64,000 nucleotides of DNA. Source: Desulfobacca acetoxidans DSM 11109 (GTDB lineage: Bacteria > Desulfobacterota > Desulfobaccia > Desulfobaccales > Desulfobaccaceae). Positions 7,801-17,205 of this stretch are shown in pieces. Positions within the stretch are counted from its first letter, which is position 1. Every line of letters begins with the position of its first letter. Under the pieces are notes generated by a model. It was given only the letters and a program-made list of their open reading frames with translations, was not told the origin of the DNA and did no database searches. The stretch is from NCBI RefSeq assembly GCF_000195295.1, contig NC_015388.1, positions 2,976,001 through 3,040,000 on the forward strand, written 5' to 3'. The position numbers and the translations under genes were made by a program.

Positions 7801-9765
7801 ATGAGTATTGCTTTCCGTGACGACGAGAAGCCCTCGCAGTCCCCCCATTCCGCCACATCGGCCGGGCGTCTACCTGACATTCAACTTGAAAAGCGAGACC
7901 GGCGTAAAACTCTCGTCATGGCGTTAGGGGCCCTGGGGGTAGTTTACGGCGACATCGGCACCAGCCCTCTGTATGCCATCAAGGAATGCTTTCACGGCTT
8001 CCATGCCATAGAAGTTACCCGAGCCAACATCCTAGGCGTCATGTCCCTGATTTTCTGGTCACTGACCATTGTGGTAACCATCAAGTATGTAACCTTTATT
8101 CTTAAAGCTGACAATGAAGGTGAAGGCGGCATCTATGCCCTGACCGCCCTGTTTTTGCGAAAAGGGGGCAAGCTGGTTTCACTAAAAACGGTCAAATATC
8201 TTTCCCTGCTGGCCATTTTCGGGGCAGCCCTGCTCTATGGCGACGGCCTTATCACTCCGGTCATCTCCGTGCTTTCGGCGGTGGAAGGGTTAAACGTCGC
8301 CACCACGGCGTTCGAAGCTTATGTCTTGCCCATCACCTGCGCTATCCTGATCGGCCTATTTATGATCCAGCGGCAGGGGACGGCGCGCTTGGGCAAGGTA
8401 TTCGGACTCACCATGCTGCTGTGGTTCTTTTCCCTGGCGAGTTTAGGTCTGATGCAGATACTCAGGCGCCCCGAGGTCTTGGTAGCCCTGAACCCCGGCC
8501 ATGCGGTGGCCTTTTTTGCCGCCAACCAGTTGCACGGCATGGTGGTATTGGGAGCTGTGGTGTTGGTCATCACCGGAGGTGAAGCCTTGTATGCCGATCT
8601 GGGACACTTTGGCCGGGGGCCCATCCAACTTTCCTGGCTGACCATTGTCTTTCCGGCGCTCGTGCTCAACTATTTGGGGCAGTGCGCCCTGCTCCTGGAA
8701 AACCCCCAAGCAACTTACCATCCTTTCTATGAGTTGGTCCCCCGGTTCCTGTTGTATCCCATGGTAGTTCTGGCCACGGCGTCCACCGTCATCGCCTCCC
8801 AGGCCATGATTTCCGGAGTCTATTCCCTCACCCAGCAGGCCATCCAGATCGGTTATTTACCCAGGCTCCATATTGTCCACACCTCTGGGGAGACCAAGGG
8901 GCAGATTTATATGCCGTGGGTAAACACCGGGATGTTGATCGGCTGTTTGGGGCTGGCGATCGCTTTCCAGGAATCGAGCCGTTTGGCGGCGGCCTACGGC
9001 ATCGCCGTCACGGGCACCATGGGCATCACCACCGTTATCTACTATTATGTGGCCCGTTATAACTGGAACTGGCCACGGTGGAAAGTACTCCTCCCCGTGG
9101 GGGTTTTCATCTTTTTCGATCTCGCCTATTTCGGCGCCAACATGCTGAAGTTTGTGGATGGCGGCTGGTTTACCGTATCTGTGGCGGTACTGCTGGCCAT
9201 TGTGATGATTACCTGGCGGGACGGCCGGAGTCTCCTGGCTAAGCGCTATGAGGACGCCAGGGTTCCCGTGGAGGTTATCTTGAGAGACATCAAGACCTAC
9301 AAACTGGTCCGCACCCCCAGGACCGGCGCCTTTCTCTCCATTTCCCCCGTGGGGGTCCCCATTACCCTACTGCACCTTCTGAAACACATCGAAGCCCTGC
9401 CCCAGAAGGTGGTCTTGATGTCCATCGTTTCCGCCAATACACCTTTCGTCTCCCGGCAAGAGCGGCTGGTCATCACCGCCTTGGGCCAGGATTTCTACCG
9501 GGTGATAGCAACCTACGGCTTCATGGAGACCCCCAACATGTCGAAAATCATGGAGATCGCCACTGAACAGGGCCTGGAACTGGACGAGTTTTCCACCACT
9601 TTTTACGTGGGCCGGGAAACCCTGATCACCAACGGGGATGGCGGCATGTCTAGCTGGCGCAAAGGACTGTTCGCCTTCCTTTCCAGGAACTCCTGGAACG
9701 TTACCATATATTTCGGCATCCCATCCGACCGCGTGGTGGAACTCGGGGTCCAAGTCAGGCTTTAA
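7801..9765 (+). CDS. kup: Kup/Trk-type low-affinity potassium uptake protein
   Basis: 654 residues, slightly longer than the E. coli protein. Kup imports K+ with protons across the inner membrane. The family signature ALGVVYGDIGTSPLYAIKE stands near residue 44, followed by about twelve hydrophobic segments and a C-terminal cytoplasmic domain of about 150 residues. A polar N-terminal tail of about 35 residues precedes the signature. AAGGA precedes the ATG by about ten bases. The gene sits between kdpF and a kdpC remnant, exactly where kdpA and kdpB would be expected. Confidence 0.95.
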   Translation: MSIAFRDDEKPSQSPHSATSAGRLPDIQLEKRDRRKTLVMALGALGVVYGDIGTSPLYAIKECFHGFHAIEVTRANILGVMSLIFWSLTIVVTIKYVTFILKADNEGEGGIYALTALFLRKGGKLVSLKTVKYLSLLAIFGAALLYGDGLITPVISVLSAVEGLNVATTAFEAYVLPITCAILIGLFMIQRQGTARLGKVFGLTMLLWFFSLASLGLMQILRRPEVLVALNPGHAVAFFAANQLHGMVVLGAVVLVITGGEALYADLGHFGRGPIQLSWLTIVFPALVLNYLGQCALLLENPQATYHPFYELVPRFLLYPMVVLATASTVIASQAMISGVYSLTQQAIQIGYLPRLHIVHTSGETKGQIYMPWVNTGMLIGCLGLAIAFQESSRLAAAYGIAVTGTMGITTVIYYYVARYNWNWPRWKVLLPVGVFIFFDLAYFGANMLKFVDGGWFTVSVAVLLAIVMITWRDGRSLLAKRYEDARVPVEVILRDIKTYKLVRTPRTGAFLSISPVGVPITLLHLLKHIEALPQKVVLMSIVSANTPFVSRQERLVITALGQDFYRVIATYGFMETPNMSKIMEIATEQGLELDEFSTTFYVGRETLITNGDGGMSSWRKGLFAFLSRNSWNVTIYFGIPSDRVVELGVQVRL

Positions 9766-9823
9766 TACTATTAAAATGCTCCTGATTTAAATAACATACC
9801 CCAGCAGTGAGGAGAAGCTTCCA

Positions 9824-10219
9824 ATATTTATGGATAGTTCCCCCCGCACTGCCGCCTGAGGGCATGCGTATATCCCAACCGCTTCGGGTGGCTCCAATTT
9901 AGGCCCCACTTCCCAGAAGCTGCGGGATCGTGCTATAAATGTCTTAGAAGATTTAAAGAAAAACAATCCCGAAGCCGACTTTCCGGTCCCGGCAGAACTG
10001 GTGACGGCCTCCGCCAGCGGCCTGGACCCGCACCTCTCCTTGGCAGGAGCGTTGTGGCAGGTGCCTCGGGTGGCCAAAGCCCGGGGAGTGGCCCCGGAGC
10101 GTCTCACCACCGTGGTGAAAGCAAATCTGGAAGGGAGGACCCTGGGAGTTCTGGGAGAACCCCGGGTAAATGTTCTTCTTTTGAACCTGGCCCTGGATCG
10201 GCAGTTTGGCAGGCCTTGA
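9824..10219 (+). pseudogene. kdpC: kdpC remnant
   Basis: In frame 2 the translation from about 9884 reads SGGSNLGPTSQKL, then PVPAELVTASASGLDPH, QVPRVAKARG and LGVLGEPRVNVLLLNLALD. These are the diagnostic C-terminal motifs of KdpC, the small subunit of the KdpFABC ATPase. Upstream in the same frame, FMDSSPRTAA resembles the KdpC Y-F-x-x-R-P-S-A-A segment and is followed by an in-frame TGA at 9857-9859. The N-terminal membrane helix is missing. Only about 130 codons of homology remain, with a stop inside, so the gene is broken. It ends 13 bases before the KdpD-like gene. Confidence 0.8.
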
Positions 10220-10232
10220 CTTGGTTTAAACT

Positions 10233-11384
10233 ATGAACCCCACTACCAACCGCGCCCAAGACTTCCTGGACCTGCTGGAACGCGCCAAGCGCGGCCGGCT
10301 GAAAATCTACCTCGGCTTTGCCGCCGGCGTGGGCAAGACCGTGCGCATGCTCAAAGAGGCCCATGCCCTGAAGCTGCGCGGCGTGGATGTGGTCCTGGCC
10401 TACATCGAGCCCCATGGCCGGGCGGAAACCGCAGAGTTGATCGGCGATCTCGAGGTCATTCCCCGGAAGCAGTTTGTCTATCGGGGCATCACGGTGGAAG
10501 AGATGGACCTGGACGCGGTCTTGGCCCGGCGCCCGGAAATTGCCATCGTGGACGAGGTGGCGCATACCAATGTACCCTTGTGCCGCCACCGGAAACGCTA
10601 TCAGGATATTCTGGAAATTACCGAGGCAGGCATCAACGTCATTTGCGCTTTTAATATCCAACACCTGGAGAGTCTCAACGACCTCATCGAACGAGTAACC
10701 GGGGTGGTGGTCCGGGAAACTATCCCCGATACCTTTGTTAAGGAAGCCGATCAGGTGGTCACCGTGGATCTGTCGGTGGACGACCTCATGGAACGCCTGA
10801 AGAGCGGTAAAATCTACACCCGGGACAAGATTCCCTGGGCCTTGGAGCATTTTTTCCGGATCGCCAACCTCTCTACGTTGCGGGAACTGGCGCTCCTGGA
10901 GGTGGCCGAGAGCCTGGGCCGGCGGCAGCCCTCCGGTCCTGAGGAATTGAAACTTCAAGACAGAGTCTCCCTTAGGACCTTGGGACGGGTCATGGTCTGC
11001 ATGGCTTCGGCCTCTCCCCGGGCCAAAACGCTTCTCCGGAAAGGCTCCCGCATGGCCGGTCGTCTCAATACCCATTGGTTTGTGGTGTATGTGGAAACCC
11101 CAGGCGAAGCCCCAACCCAGATCGAAGCCGAAACCCAACGCCATCTTTTGGAAAACTTTCAAAAGGCCCGGGAATTGGGCGCCGAGGTTATCCGCCTCCA
11201 GGCCAAGGACCCGGTTCCGGCCATCCTCGACTTTGCCCGTTCCCATGGCGTCGGCCACATTGTCATCGGCCGCTCCCAGCAACCCTGGTGGCGAAAACTC
11301 CTGGGCCGTTCCGTGTCTCACCGGATCATCGATGAGGCTGCGGGGTTTGATGTCCATGTTATCTCTTTCGAAGAGGAGGAGTAA
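10233..11384 (+). CDS. KdpD-type sensor protein without kinase domain (KdpD + Usp domains)
   Basis: 383 residues. The N-terminal KdpD domain (about 20-230) has Walker A GFAAGVGKT at 28-36 and the family DEVAHTN at 107-113. A universal-stress-type domain follows from about 250 to the end. Full KdpD continues with four membrane helices and a histidine kinase; these are absent, and the protein stops where the membrane part should begin. The next gene, six bases downstream, is a separate histidine kinase. The pair therefore looks like a KdpD split in two, or a soluble KdpD sensor working with an unrelated kinase. It could sense K+ or cyclic-di-AMP through the Usp domain, as known for KdpD; this is inference. 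Confidence 0.9.
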   Translation: MNPTTNRAQDFLDLLERAKRGRLKIYLGFAAGVGKTVRMLKEAHALKLRGVDVVLAYIEPHGRAETAELIGDLEVIPRKQFVYRGITVEEMDLDAVLARRPEIAIVDEVAHTNVPLCRHRKRYQDILEITEAGINVICAFNIQHLESLNDLIERVTGVVVRETIPDTFVKEADQVVTVDLSVDDLMERLKSGKIYTRDKIPWALEHFFRIANLSTLRELALLEVAESLGRRQPSGPEELKLQDRVSLRTLGRVMVCMASASPRAKTLLRKGSRMAGRLNTHWFVVYVETPGEAPTQIEAETQRHLLENFQKARELGAEVIRLQAKDPVPAILDFARSHGVGHIVIGRSQQPWWRKLLGRSVSHRIIDEAAGFDVHVISFEEEE

Positions 11385-11390
11385 GACGGC

Positions 11391-13244
11391 ATGCTCCTGA
11401 AAACCAAACTCCTGTTAGCCCAGGTTCCCCTGGCCCTGGCCCTCTTGGTGCTGGGCATCGTTGCCGTCGCCACCATCGGCCAGTTGGGGTCCCATTCGGA
11501 AAGAATCCTCCACGACAACTATCGGAGCGTCCTGGCCGCCCAGCGCATGAAGGAAGCCATCGAGCGTATGGATTCAGCCGCTCTCTTTATCGCTTTGGGA
11601 CGGCGGGAGCAGGGAAAGCAATTGGCCCTCAGCAACCGCAAGGTTTTTGAAGAAGAATTGGCGGTGCAAGTAAGGAATATCACCGAAAAAGGGGAACGAG
11701 AGGTCTCTAACGCCTTGGCCGCCCGCTGGCGGGATTACTTGACAGCCTATGAGAACTTCATCCAGGAAACGTCAAACGAGGCTTTGAGGGATCGTGTTTT
11801 CTCCGATCTTTTCCCTAAATTTCTTGCCATCAAAGAGGGTGCGGACCATATTCTCTCCCTGAACCAGGATGCCATGATCAGAAAAAGCGATGAAGTGCGC
11901 CAGGTTTCCCAGCGCCTGGAGAGATTGATTACCTTCGCCGCCCTGGTCGCCGCCCTGGCTGGCATTTTTGCCTCTAGCGTATTGACCACCAGGATTATCA
12001 GACCCCTTTCGGTTCTGACTCAAACCGCTCGCCGGATCAAGGAGGGTGATCTGGCGGTCCGGGCCCGGGTTGAGGGGTCTGATGAGATTGCCCTGTTAGC
12101 CCAGGAATTCAACACGATGACCGACAGCCTGGATCGTTATCGCCGGAGTTCTTTAGGGGAATTGCTCCAGGCCCAACAAGCTTCCCAGGCTGCCATCGAC
12201 AATCTTCCCGATCCGGTTTTGGCTACCAACCTGGAGGGAAAAATTCTGGGCGCCAACCGTATTGCCGAAGCGTGGTTTGGCCCGATTTTATCCGGCTCTT
12301 GTGAGGAAACCGGGCAAAATCCGGAACCCGTATTGACTACCGCCATCAAGAAGGCCAGAAAATATGTGCTGGCCGGTAAGGGGGCGTATCGGCCTTCGGA
12401 CCTGGAAGATGCGGTAAACATACATGCACCCGAGGGGGAACGCTCGGTGCTGCCCCTGGCTGTACCGGTGTATGATCAAAACGGCAACTTGGCCAGCGTC
12501 AGTCTGATTCTCCGGGACGTTACTCCCCAGAGCAAAATGGATGCCATGAGCAAAAGCCTGGTCGCTACTTTTGCCCATGAATTCCGGACGCCCTTGACTT
12601 CGTTACATCTGGCCATTCACATTTTGCTGGATCAATTGGCCGGTGCGATGACGGAAAAGCAGCTTGACCTGATTTATGCTGCCCGGGAGGATTGTGAACG
12701 GCTGCAAAACCTAGTGGATGACATCCTGAATCTGGTCCGCCTCCAATCCGGCAAGATTGAACTGCGGCGGGTGGTGATCCGGATTTTCTCCATCATCAAG
12801 AACATTATCGACCAGCACCGCCTTCTAGCCGAGGAGCAGGGACTTGATCTGGCCTGCGTCTATCCTCCTTTTGATGAAGAGGTCTTTGCCGATCCCGAGC
12901 GTTTGGAACTGGTTTTTGCCAATTTGATCACTAATGCCATCCGACATACGCCAGCCGGCGGCTCCATCGAAATCCGGGTCCTTCCTGAAAAAGAGTTCCT
13001 ACGGATTGAAATAAAAGATACCGGTGAAGGCATTCCGCTGGAATATCAGTCCCAGATCTTCGAAAAGTATTTTCAGGTTTCCGGTAGTAGCTGGAAAGGT
13101 GTTGGCTTGGGTCTGGCCCTGGCCAAAAATATCATTGCAGCCCATGGTGGAGAAATAGGTCTTTCAAGCCAATCGGGCCAGGGAAGCACATTTTGGTTTA
13201 CCCTCCCAAGACTGGAGAACAAGCCGATGGATAATGGCTTGTGA
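11391..13244 (+). CDS. Sensor histidine kinase (HAMP-PAS-HisKA-HATPase)
   Basis: 617 residues. Order: a membrane helix near 8-30, a helical periplasmic sensor domain to about 180, a second helix near 183-203, HAMP to about 255, a PAS-like domain about 262-385, a dimerisation domain with the phospho-acceptor His396 in AHEFRTPLTSL, and an ATPase domain with N box NLITNAIRHT, DTGEGIP and GVGLGLALAK. It starts six bases after the KdpD-like gene, so the two are one unit. Its likely partner is the NtrC-type regulator at 6004, since no other regulator gene is present here. The sensed signal cannot be read from the sequence. Confidence 0.93.
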   Translation: MLLKTKLLLAQVPLALALLVLGIVAVATIGQLGSHSERILHDNYRSVLAAQRMKEAIERMDSAALFIALGRREQGKQLALSNRKVFEEELAVQVRNITEKGEREVSNALAARWRDYLTAYENFIQETSNEALRDRVFSDLFPKFLAIKEGADHILSLNQDAMIRKSDEVRQVSQRLERLITFAALVAALAGIFASSVLTTRIIRPLSVLTQTARRIKEGDLAVRARVEGSDEIALLAQEFNTMTDSLDRYRRSSLGELLQAQQASQAAIDNLPDPVLATNLEGKILGANRIAEAWFGPILSGSCEETGQNPEPVLTTAIKKARKYVLAGKGAYRPSDLEDAVNIHAPEGERSVLPLAVPVYDQNGNLASVSLILRDVTPQSKMDAMSKSLVATFAHEFRTPLTSLHLAIHILLDQLAGAMTEKQLDLIYAAREDCERLQNLVDDILNLVRLQSGKIELRRVVIRIFSIIKNIIDQHRLLAEEQGLDLACVYPPFDEEVFADPERLELVFANLITNAIRHTPAGGSIEIRVLPEKEFLRIEIKDTGEGIPLEYQSQIFEKYFQVSGSSWKGVGLGLALAKNIIAAHGGEIGLSSQSGQGSTFWFTLPRLENKPMDNGL

Positions 13245-13901
13245 TAAAACCGCGTTGCACTTAAGATCACGTTTTGAAGCTTCACAGGAGATTGGCAAGA
13301 AAAGAGTTTCGAGTTTTAAATTCCGAGTTTCGGATTAATAAAGAAATAACTTTTACACAGGCTGGAAGCCTGTGCCACCGCCAAATGATTTTCATAGTTT
13401 GCGGGCGATTTTAAAGAATAATAGTTACATAGAAAATAGCCGGTAGGACGGGAAAGCGCAGCGCATGCCGCCGCAGTTAGGAAATGATTGTTTCACAGGC
13501 TAGAAAGCCCGTCTACCAGCAATGGAAAGATAAAAACTTCAACATCTGGTGAAAAATGCGGGTGAAAACCCTCATTTTTTTTAGTGACAATATATTATAA
13601 TTGTGTTAGTGGAAAGCAAAGTTGCATAAGTAGTAAAATCGTAACACTTCAGTTGTTTGGGGCGAATACAAGATTCTCCCCTAGGGGTGGGCCTGTCGGC
13701 GCTGTAGTGCTGTAGGGTGGTCACCGCCCACCATTCCTTGATCTATTTTCTCAGGTAGCTGAAGTATTACGTAAAATACAATTTGCCATAATCTTCCTCA
13801 GGTGCCAAAAAGATGGTAGCCGCAAAGCCTTCCTTCCTCTTCAGGCATTCATATCCAGGTACCCGAGCGCCTCTCTTTGACCATCCTGGCAGGAAAAATC
13901 C
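13245..13901. other. Intergenic region filled with repeats
   Basis: No gene is supported. Heptanucleotides GAGTTTC-GAGTTTT-AAATTCC-GAGTTTC lie at 13304-13331. Family-1 copies lie at about 13335-13415 (ACACAGGCTGGAAGCCTGTG, an inverted repeat) and 13473-13525. A family-2 copy with TAACACTTCAGTTGTTTGGG lies at about 13641-13690. The region separates the K+ module from the lipoprotein genes. Confidence 0.6.
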
Positions 13902-14060
13902 ATGTCAAAAAACATAAAGAACCTTTTCTGGGGAATCATCTGTGTTCTCGCCGTTGGGGCCGGTATTTATCGCGGTGGATTGGTTTTGGGGTTATTGGTG
14001 GTTGTTCTGGCGTTCATCTTTTTGAAAGGAAGGGTTGGCCATGCAAAAGCAAAGTTCTAA
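13902..14060 (+). CDS. Small membrane protein, unrecognised
   Basis: 52 residues from the ATG at 13902, with AGGA seven bases upstream. Two hydrophobic stretches (about 9-22 and 26-41) are joined by a short loop YRGG, and a basic tail follows (KGRVGHAKAKF). It overlaps the start of the lipoprotein gene at 14041 by 20 bases in another frame, which suggests translational coupling. I do not recognise a family. Confidence 0.55.
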   Translation: MSKNIKNLFWGIICVLAVGAGIYRGGLVLGLLVVVLAFIFLKGRVGHAKAKF

Positions 14061-14610
14061 GTTGGTTGCGGTTTCGGTTGGATTGTTTCTTCTCGGTCTC
14101 TATTGTGCCGGTTGTGCCAGCAGCAAAGGTTCGGTCTCAGCGGTTGCCCCTCTGCAAACTGATGTCTCCCTGGGAAAGTATGAAAAGGTGCTGATAGAGA
14201 TTAAAAACAACGATAACATACAGATAACCGCCTCCGAAAAAGAAAGAATTTTAATGCAAATTATTGCGGCGGTGAAAAGAGATTATCCTACCAGATTTAA
14301 AGGTGTTAACGAAGGCGGCGACGATCCCGCCACTTTGCGGGCCATCGTTAACATCACCCAGTATGATAAAGGCAACGCCTTTGCAAGGGCCATGCTGGCG
14401 GGCTTGGGTCAGATAAAAATCAACGCCGACGTGAGTATCTGCGACAGCTCCTCTAGCGAAACCTTATGCAGATACGAAGCTTCCAAGAGATTTGCTTGGG
14501 GCGGGATTTATGGGGGATCTACGACTATAGAGACGGTTGAAGAGGGTTTTGCCAAGGCCGTGGCGGATTGCATCTGTGGCGCCAGTGAGGCCAGCAAGGG
14601 AAAATCGTAG
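14041..14610 (+). CDS. DUF4410-type lipoprotein
   Basis: 189 residues from the ATG at 14041, preceded by AAGGAAGGG at six bases; a TTG two codons earlier is less likely. A signal sequence ends in YCAGC, giving a lipobox with Cys25 as the probable acylated residue. The remaining domain resembles DUF4410: an alternating core containing IVNITQYDKGNAFARAMLAG, then VSICDSSSSETLCRYEA and a C-terminal helix EEGFAKAVADCI. Function unknown; probably periplasmic, anchored to a membrane. The partner is the small membrane protein overlapping its start. Confidence 0.7.
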   Translation: MQKQSSKLVAVSVGLFLLGLYCAGCASSKGSVSAVAPLQTDVSLGKYEKVLIEIKNNDNIQITASEKERILMQIIAAVKRDYPTRFKGVNEGGDDPATLRAIVNITQYDKGNAFARAMLAGLGQIKINADVSICDSSSSETLCRYEASKRFAWGGIYGGSTTIETVEEGFAKAVADCICGASEASKGKS

Positions 14611-14679
14611 TTCCTGCCGCATGCTCATCAGGGGGGGGTTATTCGCCCCCCCAACGCCAGGTGAAAGGGTTCATAATGA

Positions 14680-16659
14680 TTAGCCAGCCACTTTTAAAAA
14701 GACCACCGCCAATGGCGGCAACGTCAGGTTGAGAGAGAACGGGCGTCCGTGATGCGGCCAGGGGTCGGCGTAGAGGCCGCCGGCATTACCCAAGCCACTG
14801 CCCCCATACTCGAGGGCGTCGCTGTTGAGTAATTCTTTCCAGAAGCCGCCGTGAGGAACGCCCGTGCGGTAGTTAAAGCGGGGCACCGGCGTGAAATTGC
14901 AGGCCACCAGGACAACATCCTCGGGACGCTGGCCCTGGCGCAGAAAGGTGATGACGCTGGCGTCCACGTCATTGCAGTCGATCCATTCAAAGCCGGTCCA
15001 GTTGAAATCTACTTCATAAAGGGCGGGTTGCTGCCGATAGGTCCGGTTCAGGTCGGCCAGCCAACGCTGTACGCCCGCATGGCTGGGAAAGTCCAGCAGA
15101 TGCCAGTCAAGGCTGGTTTCATGGTACCATTCATTCCATTGGCCGAACTCCATCCCCATAAACAGGAGCTTTTTCCCCGGCTGGCCATACATATAGCCGA
15201 AGAGCAGGCGCAGGTTGGCAAATTTCTGCCAATAGTCGCCCGGCAGGTTGTGAATCAAGGAACCCTTGCCATGCACCACTTCGTCATGCGAAAGGGGCAG
15301 CACAAAGTTTTCGGTGAAGGCGTAGAGCATGCGGAAGGTGATGGTATTGTGGTGATAACGCCGGTGAATGGGGTCATGAGTCAGGTATTGTAAGGTGTCG
15401 TGCATCCAGCCCATGTCCCACTTCAGCCCGAAGCCCAAACCGCCCAGGTAGGTCGGGCGGGAGACCATGGACCAATCGGTGGATTCCTCTGCAATAGTCT
15501 GCACGTCAGGAAAGTTCTTGTAGACCTCTTCATTGAACTTGCGCAGAAACCAGATGGCCTCGATATTCTCCTTGCCGCCATAGATATTGGGAATCCACTC
15601 CCCTTCTTCGCGGGAATAGTCCAGATAGAGCATGGAAGCCACGGCGTCTACCCTGAGACCGTCGGCGTGGTGTTTATCCAGCCAATAGAAAGCGCTGCTC
15701 AAGAGGAAGCTGCGGACCTCATTGCGGCCATAATTAAAGATATAACTGTTCCAGTCCGGATGGAAGCCTTTGCGCATATCGGCGTGCTCGTAAAGATGCG
15801 TGCCATCGAAGTAACCCAGACCGTGTTCATCGGCCGGAAAGTGAGACGGCACCCAATCCAAAATGACCCCGATACCGCGCTGGTGCAGCAGGTCTACCAG
15901 ATACATGAAATCCTGGGGATTGCCATAGCGGCTGGTGGGGGCAAAATAACCGGTGGTCTGATAGCCCCAGGAACCATAGAAGGGGTGCTCCATGACTGGC
16001 AGAAATTCTACGTGGGTGAAACCCATCTCTTGGACATAGTGGGCCAGTTTGGGAGCGATCTCCCGATAACTCGGTGAACGATTGGCGTCCTCGGGGATCC
16101 GCATCCAGGAACCCAGATGCACCTCGTAAATAGATATGGGGCTCTTCAAAGAGTTGCGGCGATGGCGCTCGGCCAGCCAATCCTGATCGCCCCAGGCGTA
16201 ATCCAGTTCCCAGATGATCGAGGCCATGCGAGGCGGACCCTCATAAAATACCGAAAAGGGGTCGGCCTTCTCCACCCGGTAGCCGTTGTAGCGGGAATGG
16301 ATATAATATTTGTACTTTGCCCCTTTCACTACCCCTGGGATAAAACCCTCCCAGATGCCCGATTGCCCGCGGGAACCCAAGGGGTGCGATTCTTTGTGCC
16401 AACCGTTAAAATCCCCGATGACCAGAACGCGCTCGGCATCTGGCGCCCAAACGGCAAAATACACCCCCCGGACACCGTCGGCCTCCATACAGTGCGCCCC
16501 AAATTTATCGTAGAGCCGGAAATGATTACCTTCGTTAAAAATGAACAGATCATCATCGGTGAGCCGGGAGATGTCATAGCGCACCGGACCCACAGGGATC
16601 GGAGCCGGGGTAACCGTGCCGGGGGCGGAAGACGTTGAAATGGTTTTCTTCTTCTTCAT
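14680..16659 (-). CDS. glgB: 1,4-alpha-glucan branching enzyme
   Basis: 659 residues from the ATG at 16659; a TTG at 16695 would add 12 residues and has no better ribosome-binding site. GlgB cuts alpha-1,4 glucan chains and rejoins them as alpha-1,6 branches in glycogen synthesis. An N-terminal carbohydrate-binding domain ([20 protein letters not shown]) precedes the GH13 barrel, which shows [21 protein letters not shown] (nucleophile Asp), IAEEST (acid Glu) and [16 protein letters not shown]-terminal all-beta domain closes the protein. No other glg gene is adjacent. Confidence 0.95.
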   Translation of the reverse strand: MKKKKTISTSSAPGTVTPAPIPVGPVRYDISRLTDDDLFIFNEGNHFRLYDKFGAHCMEADGVRGVYFAVWAPDAERVLVIGDFNGWHKESHPLGSRGQSGIWEGFIPGVVKGAKYKYYIHSRYNGYRVEKADPFSVFYEGPPRMASIIWELDYAWGDQDWLAERHRRNSLKSPISIYEVHLGSWMRIPEDANRSPSYREIAPKLAHYVQEMGFTHVEFLPVMEHPFYGSWGYQTTGYFAPTSRYGNPQDFMYLVDLLHQRGIGVILDWVPSHFPADEHGLGYFDGTHLYEHADMRKGFHPDWNSYIFNYGRNEVRSFLLSSAFYWLDKHHADGLRVDAVASMLYLDYSREEGEWIPNIYGGKENIEAIWFLRKFNEEVYKNFPDVQTIAEESTDWSMVSRPTYLGGLGFGLKWDMGWMHDTLQYLTHDPIHRRYHHNTITFRMLYAFTENFVLPLSHDEVVHGKGSLIHNLPGDYWQKFANLRLLFGYMYGQPGKKLLFMGMEFGQWNEWYHETSLDWHLLDFPSHAGVQRWLADLNRTYRQQPALYEVDFNWTGFEWIDCNDVDASVITFLRQGQRPEDVVLVACNFTPVPRFNYRTGVPHGGFWKELLNSDALEYGGSGLGNAGGLYADPWPHHGRPFSLNLTLPPLAVVFLKVAG

Positions 16660-16760
16660 AGGCAAATCCAACCGACGGTTTTTCTGTAACGGCAAAATAG
16701 AAAGCCAACAGCATCAGGAGAAAATATGCAACCAATCGTCCTGAGGTTGTTGGCTGAGGG

Positions 16761-17147
16761 TTAACGTAGGCCAGCCTTAGCGATTTTTTCTCTCTGAGAC
16801 TGGCAGTCGCGGCAGAGCGTCGTCTGGGGCATAATTTCCAAGCGACGAGGCTCAATGGGCTTGCCGCAGACCTCGCATTCACCGTAGGTGCCGCCCTCCA
16901 GACGCTCCAGGGCCTCCTCGATGGCTATCAGCTCCTGACGTTTCGGTTCTATGAGGGAAAACTGCGTTTCTTCCAAAAGGCTCACTTGAGCCTGGTCTTC
17001 CTCGTCCCGGGCGGTGGCCAACAGATCTTGATAGCTCTCTCCTAAACCACTCTTGATCTGGCCTTTAACTTCCCGCCAGAGCTTGCGTTTGCGTTCTAAC
17101 AGGCGTTCTTTAAGTTCCGCCATCTTATCGACGTCCATGACTGTCAT
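16761..17147 (-). CDS. dksA: DksA/TraR-family zinc-finger transcription regulator
   Basis: 128 residues from the ATG at 17147, with GGAGGG about eight bases upstream; a longer frame reaches 17174 without a better site. DksA binds the RNA polymerase secondary channel and with ppGpp adjusts rRNA and amino-acid promoters. The N-terminal coiled coil carries acidic residues (ARDEEDQAQ) at its tip, followed by EALERLEGGTYGECEVCG and the zinc finger with C-x2-C and a second C-x2-C (LCRDCQSQ) about 17 residues later. It lies immediately downstream of the sigma factor gene, 58 bases away on the same strand. Confidence 0.9.
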   Translation of the reverse strand: MTVMDVDKMAELKERLLERKRKLWREVKGQIKSGLGESYQDLLATARDEEDQAQVSLLEETQFSLIEPKRQELIAIEEALERLEGGTYGECEVCGKPIEPRRLEIMPQTTLCRDCQSQREKIAKAGLR

Positions 17148-17205
17148 GGAGTTATCCCTCCCTCTAACAAGCAATCGGTGCCATACAGAATGAAAAAACC
17201 ATCGT

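Noticed and set aside
10104-11357. 417-codon open frame opposite the KdpD-like gene
   Set aside because: The sense frame has Walker motifs and KdpD homology; the antisense frame has no recognisable motif and is a high-GC shadow.
13877-14194. 105-codon frame overlapping the lipoprotein start
   Set aside because: It overlaps the small membrane protein and the lipoprotein, both with better ribosome sites; it has no signal or motif.
14630-14655. Terminator between the lipoprotein and glgB
   Set aside because: A G-run/C-run hairpin exists, but no T run follows on either strand.
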